In this document: piece after piece, positions 1-5,776 of the stretch
Layout: each line of letters begins with the position of its first letter
How positions within the stretch are numbered: the stretch's first letter is position 1
NCBI GenBank assembly: GCA_945788675.1
Contig: CALZMY010000008.1
Coordinates: 1-9,392 of the forward strand
Length of the DNA stretch: 9,392 nucleotides
DNA from: an uncultured Gammaproteobacteria bacterium
GTDB lineage: Bacteria > Pseudomonadota > Gammaproteobacteria > SZUA-140
Reading direction: 5' to 3'
Translations under genes and position numbers: made by a program
Notes under the pieces: model-generated
What the model was told of the DNA's origin: nothing
Seen by the model: the letters and a program-made list of their open reading frames with translations, nothing else
Databases searched by the model: none

Positions 1-56
1 AGAAATATCAAACCCAGAAGGATCAGGACACCAATCGCCAGTTTGTTTTTACTCAT
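1..56 (-). CDS. Start of a further gene with hydrophobic N-terminus (partial)
   Basis: An ATG at 56 opens a frame to the left edge giving MSKNKLAIGVLILLGLIF and two more bases. Two lysines followed by an uncharged hydrophobic run are typical of a signal peptide or N-terminal membrane anchor. The start lies 17 bases after the stop of the PASTA protein, so the gene probably belongs to the same operon. No clear Shine-Dalgarno site is seen upstream, which lowers confidence. The product cannot be named from 18 codons, but together with the preceding gene it suggests that this end of the operon encodes membrane or exported proteins. Confidence 0.5.
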   Translation of the reverse strand, partial: MSKNKLAIGVLILLGLIF

Positions 57-73
57 TCAATGATAAAAGCAGG

Positions 74-1846
74 TTATTTATCTGTTGGTGCAGGCGCCAC
101 CATACGTGACACACCTTTAGTTGAGAGAGGTTTTACATTGCCAAATTTTTGCACCCTTTGATACTGCTTCTGATCCAGTACATACCCACCCTCTTGAAGT
201 TTGCCAACGGTTAAGGTGACATTTGTTCCCTGATAGACAGTGGCACCTTTAGCTGGCGATTGCCTGGCTATTTTGCCATTTTTACTGGCGTTGGTGACCT
301 TTACACTCTTCAGGTTTTTTTCCAGATCGAAGGTTAAACCACTACTATCTACGGACTGCAAAGCGGTGACCAGATCTTTTCCAGATAAATTGGGCATTTT
401 AACGCTTGCAATCGTTAATGCCACTTTGGTCTGTCCCGAGTATACCACTGCTCCCGGCCTTGGTTTTTGACCCAGGATTAAGTTATTTGTCTTCCTGGCA
501 AGCTTATGTACTAACTCATAATCGATTTTCTGACTCTTTTTCTTTTTCCCCAGAAATTGTTTAGCGCCCTCCAACGTCATTTTGGTGAAATCTGGCAGTG
601 CGTCATACTTCAGCTCAACCACATCGTGTCGGGGATCAAACGCTGTGCTGGACAGTGGCTGTTGGCCAATGATGCTCTGTGTGGCATCCGCATCCACCAC
701 TGGAACCTCCTTGACCTTTATCTTCCTGTCCTTAAAGTACTGCCTGGCTTCAGACATCAACCAGCTCGTCACATTCGGTAATCCATTTAACACCAGTTCG
801 ACAGACATGCCGGGCTGAATCACCGTCTCTGGCGCTGGTGATTGGCTGATGACAACAGTGGTTGCCTCTCGAACTTCCTTAATCTGTGACGTAAACTTTA
901 TGTTGTTGTTCTTTAAAAATCGCTCTATCGCTGCCAGTCGCCACTCGCTAAAATCAGGTAGCGCAGAGACTGTCAGTTCCACTGTGTCCTTCCCCGGTTC
1001 TACATTATCAGCAGCCCGTGGATACTGCGCCAGAATGGCACTAGTGGCCTTTGGGTCGACTTTAACTATCTTTGTATAATTTATATTATTGTTTTTCAGA
1101 AATTGCTCAGCGTCTGCCAGGCTCATATCAGTGAAATCAGGGAGGGTTACCTCACCGCCCATGGGAGCAGCGCCGCCAGCACTGGAATAGACTAATTCCA
1201 CCGTGTCCGTACCAGGCTCTACCTCTTCATCCGGTAACGGCAGCTGATCCAGTACGATGCCGGGCTCGCCGGGATCCGCCTGCTCTATCGTGGTATACGC
1301 GATACCATTATCATCCAGGAACATTTTGGCATCATCAAGACTCATCTGTGTAAAATCGGGTAGCTGAACAGGCTCAGCTCCATCCTCACCACTGGATAAC
1401 ACTATCGCAAGCACTATCCCAATCACCAGTAATAAAGCGGCCCCTATTCCAGCCGGAATCCACCAGTTAAACTTTTTAGTGCTCACTGGCGGCGCCGTCG
1501 CTGGGGCAGGTACTTCAAAATGCACCGGCTCACCTGCGGTAAATTTCACACCAGGCTCATCGGGATCAAAGACACGCAGGCGATAGCTGTATTTTCCTGG
1601 CTCACAGCCATCGGTCGGCACCTTAAATTTGGCGCTGACCTGGGTAACCGTATCTTCCTCCAGGTCAAACTCGGCTATATCTTCAAACCACTCGTTCTGC
1701 AACGGCTTTTCCACAACGACCTCAGCGCCGACATGGAGGGGACCGTCTGTGATGTTTTTTACATTAAATACATGCTCGCCGGCGCCATCGTCCCCACAAG
1801 TGACGACACCCTTTAATTCTTTAATCGTTACGAAACTTTTATTCAT
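74..1846 (-). CDS. Single-pass membrane protein with Ig-like N-domain and six PASTA-like repeats
   Basis: This 590-residue protein has no signal peptide. Residues 1 to about 115 look like an all-beta Ig-like domain (VFNVKNITDGPLHVGAEVVV, then CEPGKYSYRLRVFDPDEP and FEVPAPA). After a Pro/Ala linker and KKFNWW comes one membrane helix (IPAGIGAALLLVIGIVLAIV, about 128-151). Basic residues before it and acidic ones after it predict the N-domain in the cytoplasm and the rest outside. Six PASTA-like repeats of about 60 residues follow, most starting LPDF or LPNV, then a helix, Q.P near the middle and a closing VEL-type strand. A tail of about 42 residues ends the protein. PASTA domains elsewhere bind peptidoglycan or act as spacers, but no kinase or penicillin-binding domain is present. 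ATG at 1846 has AGAGGAG at spacing 7; the adjacent GTG at 1849 is too close to it. Its place in the particle operon suggests a link to the envelope, which is inference. Confidence 0.82.
   Translation of the reverse strand: MNKSFVTIKELKGVVTCGDDGAGEHVFNVKNITDGPLHVGAEVVVEKPLQNEWFEDIAEFDLEEDTVTQVSAKFKVPTDGCEPGKYSYRLRVFDPDEPGVKFTAGEPVHFEVPAPATAPPVSTKKFNWWIPAGIGAALLLVIGIVLAIVLSSGEDGAEPVQLPDFTQMSLDDAKMFLDDNGIAYTTIEQADPGEPGIVLDQLPLPDEEVEPGTDTVELVYSSAGGAAPMGGEVTLPDFTDMSLADAEQFLKNNNINYTKIVKVDPKATSAILAQYPRAADNVEPGKDTVELTVSALPDFSEWRLAAIERFLKNNNIKFTSQIKEVREATTVVISQSPAPETVIQPGMSVELVLNGLPNVTSWLMSEARQYFKDRKIKVKEVPVVDADATQSIIGQQPLSSTAFDPRHDVVELKYDALPDFTKMTLEGAKQFLGKKKKSQKIDYELVHKLARKTNNLILGQKPRPGAVVYSGQTKVALTIASVKMPNLSGKDLVTALQSVDSSGLTFDLEKNLKSVKVTNASKNGKIARQSPAKGATVYQGTNVTLTVGKLQEGGYVLDQKQYQRVQKFGNVKPLSTKGVSRMVAPAPTDK
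206..1363 (-). repeat. Six tandem PASTA-like protein repeats
   Basis: Counting residues from the GTG at 1849, the repeats lie at about 163-222, 237-295, 297-355, 357-415, 418-481 and 485-548. The first three and the fifth start LPDF; the fourth starts LPNV and the sixth MPNL. Repeats 2 and 3 share FLKNNNI exactly. Repeat 5 has a Lys-rich insertion (GKKKKSQK, near 531-554). The DNA copies have diverged (for FLKNNNI the codons differ between copies), so the array is old and not a recent tandem duplication. A Gly/Ala-rich spacer separates repeats 1 and 2, while the later ones are nearly contiguous. Confidence 0.75.
1394..1465 (-). other. Predicted transmembrane helix of the PASTA protein
   Basis: This segment encodes about 24 residues, WWIPAGIGAALLLVIGIVLA and onward to IVLSS, uncharged throughout. 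Two lysines lie just before it and an acidic cluster (GEDGAE) just after it. By the positive-inside rule, the N-terminal domain is cytoplasmic and the PASTA repeats are periplasmic or outside. Confidence 0.85.
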
Positions 1847-2414
1847 CACTTAACTCCTCTTCGGCCGCAGCCTTAAATTCCAGTTCATATGTTATATAGG
1901 CCGGTTTTTCTTGTTTAATTATGCGCTCAATTAAGACACGATGTCTCGCCGCCTCCGGCGGTGCTAGAATCTGTATGTGAAACGGCCGCGGCCTGCCGTG
2001 CTCATCGCTAGTGTTGTCATTCAACTCGAAACCGACGGTACCCGTTGCGACCTCTAAAAACAGTTTCATACCTCTTGCGGTGCCGCGCCAGTGTGAGAAT
2101 TGAACCGCGGCCGCAATCATCTCTCGCAGGCGCCCATTGCCAGGTGATATTGCATCGGTGGTGCGTTGGATCGCCGCCGGTTGCTCGCAGTAGGAAGGAA
2201 AAAACCGATCCAGATCCAGCCAGCTTGCAAGATAGGGAACAAAGTTCTCCGGTGTACGATAGGGGTTAAAATAAGTTTCGATCTGTTTGAGCACCGTCTC
2301 AGTAGGCGCGTGCAGTTCCTCCATCAGATTAAGTAGTGCAGCGAGTGGACTCTCGGGCGTGAGGGTCTCCTGATAGATGCGCGGTAACAGTCGTTCAATC
2401 TGCTGGGATTTCAT
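1839..2414 (-). CDS. Phage tail protein I-like baseplate protein
   Basis: This 191-residue protein resembles the phage tail protein I group (P2 gpI-like; the TIGR02242-type tail domain), a baseplate wedge component encoded after baseplate J in many phage tails and eCIS loci. Diagnostic stretches are IERLLPRIYQ at the N-terminus, then a helix, YRTPENFVPYLASWLDLD, and LREMIAAAVQFSHWRGTARGMKLFLEVATG. The segment W-R-G-T-x-x-G-[MLI]-x-x-x-L is the hallmark. The C-terminal part has PFHIQIL and IKQEKPAYITYELEF. Two ATGs are possible. The one at 2438 has no SD and would overlap the upstream gene by 44 bases. The one at 2414 has GAGG, though at a long spacing of 12, and places the conserved LLPRIY near the N-terminus, so I choose 2414. 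The end overlaps the PASTA protein start by 8 bases. Confidence 0.87.
   Translation of the reverse strand: MKSQQIERLLPRIYQETLTPESPLAALLNLMEELHAPTETVLKQIETYFNPYRTPENFVPYLASWLDLDRFFPSYCEQPAAIQRTTDAISPGNGRLREMIAAAVQFSHWRGTARGMKLFLEVATGTVGFELNDNTSDEHGRPRPFHIQILAPPEAARHRVLIERIIKQEKPAYITYELEFKAAAEEELSDE
1854..1860 (-). promoter_or_regulatory. Ribosome binding site deciding the PASTA protein start
   Basis: AGAGGAG lies 7 bases before the ATG at 1846 and 4 bases before the adjacent GTG at 1849. The spacing favours the ATG. The site is inside the last codons of the tail protein I gene, so translation is probably coupled. Confidence 0.7.
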
Positions 2415-5007
2415 CTTGATAGAAAACCTCAATCGCATGTTCGTCTGAACAGAAAAGCCAGGTTTCAGGGACGCTGACCTTCTCTAAAAATTCCTTGTTC
2501 GATACATTTTCGTAGTTTGCGCCCTCGTCAGTACTGCGGTAGACACCTTCAATCCCCCCTGCCAGCAAGATATTGCCATTTGGATCAGCAGCGATCGTAT
2601 CAACAGGATGAAACAGACGTTCCGCTCCATACAGGGGAAGATTACAGGAGATATCGGATGCGATCCACGACGGTTTACTGTCAGCGATATCGAGCTTCAA
2701 CACCCCCCCTCGCAGCGATGCGGCAAAGACTTTAGAGCCCTGAAAGGCTAAACTACGGCAGCCGCCCGCGTCCCAATTTTTATCATATGCGCGCCAACCT
2801 TCAGGGTTTTCCTCCGCCCCGGTAAGGCGCCAGCGGAAAAATCCTTTTCCGGGATCATTGCCAATCACAGCGATGCCAGCACACAGGTAGCGATGTGGAC
2901 CATAGTGGTGAAAGGCAAGTACCCGTACCATCTCCTCCTTTAATCCGAGGAACTCAAACGAGTCTGACTTACCACCGAGGTTTGATAAATAGACGCCTTG
3001 TTCCTTCTGGGTCGATACTGCGACACTGGTACCACCGAATATGTCAGCTGACACAGCAACCGCATAAAAGCCGAGTGTAGGTTTTTTTGAATTAACCACT
3101 ACTTGATTGGGTTCGGCTCCCTCATTCAAAGGCAATTCGTAAAGTCCCTTCTCGGTCGCCAGTAGCAGTATTGGCACATTATCGCGATCCAGCCATGCCA
3201 TGTCGTACACTTTAAAGGTGGTGCGCAAAGCCACCTCCCAGGTCTCTCCAGCATCATGTGAAATGTGCAACGCCGATCCGCCATCGGCATCGTCATTGCT
3301 CAACTCCGTCGCTACCGCCAGCAGTCCAGGCCTGCGTTGGGGGCTAGCTTCTTTTGGAAACGATTTAACTAAAATCGCCTTTTCATCCTGAAAATGCGCG
3401 ACTGACTCCCAACCCGATGCATTATTAGTCGTTCTGAATACCGTATCGCCGGAAACTGCATACCAGGTATCCGGCTGGAATGCATCTGCGCATACAGATT
3501 CCACCTCCTTGTCCGGTGCTTCGCTAATGAGCATTCTAACCTGAGAAAGCGTCACTACCCCGGGCTCGGCCCCGATGATTTTATAAATATCGTATGCGCT
3601 TAATGCCAGGCCAAAAGGCCAGCCCTCATCGTCCTGCCATGAAACAGGTGTAATAGTTTGCCAAAGTCGCTGTAAGATCCGTTGTTTTACCGCGCCCTTA
3701 TCCTCTTCTTCGCGAACGATGACATTAGCCTTGATTTTTACAGTTTTAATGCGGGCCCAATTAACCACACAGGATGTGCCTAACGGTTTACGTTTGTCTA
3801 ACGCGGCTTGAATCTGCTCGCGGGCCACATCGGTTTGGTGACTTTGTAGCATCTCAGCGGTAACCCAGGTATGAGATAGCTGCTCCTCAGGAATATGGGG
3901 AACCAATAACAGCTCTACAGTGCCGGGAGGTGCATATTCCCAAAGCGACGCCTTGGTATATGCATGAGCTCGATCTACAGCCCCAGAGCTACGTTTAGCG
4001 ATCAATTCAAAATCCCGTGCAGTAACCGCACGGTGCAAAGAATGCAAATCTACTGGCCCGCGTTTTACCGCATTTTCAATCGTTTCGGCGTCACCCCCAC
4101 CAGTAGCGGATTGTGCATTATTGACTTCCAGACCCGGAATTGCATCCTTGAGTACTGTCAACAAATTCGCCATCACATTACCAGCACGGCCTCCACCGCG
4201 ACAGTACCAGATGCGTATTTCACGATTATCCTGCGGTACTTCGGCCAGCGCTAGCGGTGTGTCGGTTAAACCTCCCTCGGCGCGCTCCATTTGAATGGCG
4301 GGTGCAAAAGTGATGGTTCCAGCGAGGCGGTCCGCGATATAAACAAACCTGTTTTCCTCGAGCAAGGCAAAATTATCCTCTTCCCGCCAGATGCGAAACA
4401 CCTTGTCGTCATATCGAATGGCGGCTTCAGATCCCTCCAGCTCATCAGGGCTGGTTTCCACCCCCACCACTAGATCAAGTTCATCACCTGTTGGCGAAAT
4501 AATCGGCGGACGACTCACCGTTACTGTCAATCCAGGCATGCCTGTGCCATACCCAACTAATTCACCTTCAATCAACTCGCAATGGCGCGCCAACACCTCT
4601 ACCTGCGTAGATCCGGGCGCAATAGAGATTGCTTCCATCGTAGTAAATACAGGTGCTTCGGCACTTGCGTCGGAACGAGAACTGGCTACCCGTGTGCCGC
4701 GTGGAATTTCCAGCTTATGCTGTTGTGGGCGGGTTAATGTAAATTGCAGCGTTACACTAGCCGCGTCTGGTGGCTGAAGTACCACACCAATCAAGTGAAG
4801 TAATTCTATGTGAATTTTCTCTGGCACCCGATTAAGACGATAGTGCATGATGTCGGTAAGGTAGGCAAACAACTCCAGCAATGTCATGCCCGGATCGCTC
4901 GCATGCAGGTCAGACCACTCCGGACAGGTCTGTGTTATACGGCGTCGCGCTTCATCAACCAGGTCTTCAAAGCGCCGATCATCAAGATTGGGAGATTGTA
5001 ATGGCAT
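2395..5007 (-). CDS. Baseplate J-like wedge protein (Afp11-like) with C-terminal beta-propeller-like extension
   Basis: This 870-residue protein has two parts. Residues 1 to about 497 match the putative baseplate assembly protein/baseplate J group (T4 gp6, Afp11), which forms the wedge ring around the hub. Signs are LVDEARRRITQTCPEW, DPGMTLLELFAYLTDIMHYR, the strand and turn LEIPRGTRV, RIWYCRGGGRAGNV with the following LLTVL..IPGLEV.N, and RGPVDLHSLHRAVTARDFE. Residues about 500-870 are not typical of the family and look like a BNR/Asp-box propeller: SHDAGETW at 583-590 fits S-x-D-x-G-x-T-W, STDEGANY at 825-832 is close, and RTTNNASGWESV near 525 is degenerate. Repeated blocks end in short strands such as LLLATEKGLYEL and ILLAGGIEGVYRS. 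There is no internal stop or frameshift. The ATG at 5007 has GGGAGG at a spacing of 7. The 3' end overlaps the next gene by 20 bases. Confidence 0.9.
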   Translation of the reverse strand: MPLQSPNLDDRRFEDLVDEARRRITQTCPEWSDLHASDPGMTLLELFAYLTDIMHYRLNRVPEKIHIELLHLIGVVLQPPDAASVTLQFTLTRPQQHKLEIPRGTRVASSRSDASAEAPVFTTMEAISIAPGSTQVEVLARHCELIEGELVGYGTGMPGLTVTVSRPPIISPTGDELDLVVGVETSPDELEGSEAAIRYDDKVFRIWREEDNFALLEENRFVYIADRLAGTITFAPAIQMERAEGGLTDTPLALAEVPQDNREIRIWYCRGGGRAGNVMANLLTVLKDAIPGLEVNNAQSATGGGDAETIENAVKRGPVDLHSLHRAVTARDFELIAKRSSGAVDRAHAYTKASLWEYAPPGTVELLLVPHIPEEQLSHTWVTAEMLQSHQTDVAREQIQAALDKRKPLGTSCVVNWARIKTVKIKANVIVREEEDKGAVKQRILQRLWQTITPVSWQDDEGWPFGLALSAYDIYKIIGAEPGVVTLSQVRMLISEAPDKEVESVCADAFQPDTWYAVSGDTVFRTTNNASGWESVAHFQDEKAILVKSFPKEASPQRRPGLLAVATELSNDDADGGSALHISHDAGETWEVALRTTFKVYDMAWLDRDNVPILLLATEKGLYELPLNEGAEPNQVVVNSKKPTLGFYAVAVSADIFGGTSVAVSTQKEQGVYLSNLGGKSDSFEFLGLKEEMVRVLAFHHYGPHRYLCAGIAVIGNDPGKGFFRWRLTGAEENPEGWRAYDKNWDAGGCRSLAFQGSKVFAASLRGGVLKLDIADSKPSWIASDISCNLPLYGAERLFHPVDTIAADPNGNILLAGGIEGVYRSTDEGANYENVSNKEFLEKVSVPETWLFCSDEHAIEVFYQDEIPAD
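2398..3510 (-). other. Asp-box beta-propeller-like region fused to baseplate J
   Basis: This stretch encodes roughly residues 500-870 of the baseplate J-like protein. It has several blocks of about 50-70 residues, each with a strand of the type 'xLLATxxGLYxL' or 'VYRSTDEGANY'. One clear Asp-box lies at 3238-3261 (SHDAGETW) and a near-match at 2512-2535 (STDEGANY). Asp-box repeats are known from sialidases, sortilin-like proteins and Ycf48-type propellers. No sialidase catalytic arginine triad is evident by eye, so I read it as a binding or structural propeller. The boundary is approximate, and the number of blades cannot be fixed without structure prediction. Confidence 0.65.
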
Positions 5008-5438
5008 TAAACCACCTCCCCTGTCAGTTGCATGAAAAACACGAGTTTGTCGCGACGAGCAGTTCTAACGACCCGGTAATCCAGCACGATCTCCATCCGT
5101 TCCGGCGCGAGCTCATTTGCACGAGCGTCAAGATGCAGAATTTCAATGCGCGGTTCCCACTGATTAATCGCCTGTCTGACATACTGGATCGCTTCACCAT
5201 GCGTTGTCGCGTCATTGGGTGCGAAGACCAGTCGCCGTAGATAGCTGCCGTATTCTGGACGCATTACGCGCTCACCAGGACTTGTCGTTAACAACACTAA
5301 TATCGCCTGCCTTACCGAGGCCACTTCGTCCACCATATCTATTCCGCCAGTGCTGGATATTTGCAGGCCTTTACGTTGTTCAGCCATGTCGAAATCCGGA
5401 TGGATAAAACGCCATGCATTATATAACGGGGTCGCCAT
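5007..5438 (-). CDS. gp25-like baseplate wedge protein (Afp9-like)
   Basis: This 143-residue protein belongs to the GPW/gp25 family of baseplate wedge proteins (T4 gp25, P2 gpW, TssE, Afp9), which are thought to help nucleate sheath assembly on the baseplate. The core reads SVRQAILVLLTTSPGERVM followed by RPEYGSYLRRLVF, matching the family's strongly conserved GER..RP.YG segment. It continues with a helix (AIQYVRQAINQWEPRIEI) and two antiparallel strands (MEIVLDYRVV, LVFFMQLTGEV). About 35 residues precede the core, with WRFIHPDFDMA, as is common in eCIS versions. A GTG at 5441 and an ATG at 5438 are adjacent in-frame codons. I take the ATG because the SD-like GGAGGAG ends too close to the GTG. 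The stop and the next start overlap as TAATG, so translation is likely coupled to the baseplate J gene. Confidence 0.92.
   Translation of the reverse strand: MATPLYNAWRFIHPDFDMAEQRKGLQISSTGGIDMVDEVASVRQAILVLLTTSPGERVMRPEYGSYLRRLVFAPNDATTHGEAIQYVRQAINQWEPRIEILHLDARANELAPERMEIVLDYRVVRTARRDKLVFFMQLTGEVV
5015..5020 (-). promoter_or_regulatory. Strong ribosome binding site of the baseplate J gene
   Basis: GGGAGG sits 7 bases before the ATG at 5007, inside the end of the gp25-like gene. It is one of the best Shine-Dalgarno matches in the window and fixes the start at the TAATG junction. Confidence 0.7.
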
Positions 5439-5776
5439 CACTCCTCCACCACGAAATTTTGTCCTGGGCTGCGGACCTTATATTTGACCATCCCCGGCGG
5501 TGTACCATCGGTCTTCCCGGTAACGGTATCAAGACACACACGCTTGCCATCAATGCGTAATAAGTCCGAGTAACCGACCTCTACTTTTAACGTCGTCAGG
5601 CAGGGTTTAATGGTTGGACCTACGTTAGGACATCCGACGATCGGCCGCGATTCGGGATCCGAATCCACCAAAACCTTGCGGTTTTCTATTGTCACGAAGG
5701 GCTGTGTAGCAATAATGCCTACCATCCCAACTTCGTGGGCACATACTAAAACAGCATCTTGAGTCAATAACTGCAT
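5438..5776 (-). CDS. PAAR-like spike tip protein (Afp10-like)
   Basis: This 112-residue protein sits directly after the spike gene, the usual place for the sharp cap on a VgrG-like needle. It opens with a beta strand and Cys (DAVLVCAHEVG, C12 and H14). A later stretch, IVGCPNVGPTIKPC (C49, C59), resembles the Cys/Pro/Gly-rich turns of PAAR-like proteins such as the DUF4280 type. C81 follows in a third strand region. These Cys and His residues could bind a metal ion at the tip, but the ligand set is not the classical one-Cys, three-His PAAR set, so this is inference. There is no toxin or other extension. The ATG at 5776 has GAGAGGG four bases upstream and overlaps the spike stop as TAATG. The gene ends in TGATG with the gp25-like start. 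Position is the strongest argument for the function. Confidence 0.75.
   Translation of the reverse strand: MQLLTQDAVLVCAHEVGMVGIIATQPFVTIENRKVLVDSDPESRPIVGCPNVGPTIKPCLTTLKVEVGYSDLLRIDGKRVCLDTVTGKTDGTPPGMVKYKVRSPGQNFVVEE
5441..5447 (-). promoter_or_regulatory. Ribosome binding site of the gp25-like gene
   Basis: GGAGGAG lies just before the tandem GTG-ATG pair (5441 and 5438) and includes the first base of the GTG. The GTG therefore cannot be spaced properly, and the ATG is the likelier start, with about 4 bases after GGAGG. The site lies in the last codons of the PAAR-like gene. Confidence 0.6.

Noticed and set aside
531..554. A-rich run (minus strand, GGGGAAAAAGAAAAAG) in PASTA repeat 5 as a possible frameshift site
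   Set aside because: The zero frame continues through repeat 6 to a normal stop, and I see no convincing alternative frame or stem-loop after it. The run is explained by a Lys-rich insertion.
2398..3510. Sialidase activity for the Asp-box region of the baseplate J protein
   Set aside because: Asp-boxes mark the propeller fold but not the enzyme. I see no arginine triad, FRIP-type motif or catalytic Tyr/Glu pair in the expected arrangement.
4391..4777. Plus-strand open frame of 128 residues opposite the baseplate J gene
   Set aside because: It lies wholly antisense to a well-supported conserved gene, has a low-complexity Ser-rich product and no domain I recognise. The other plus-strand frames in the window fail for the same reasons.
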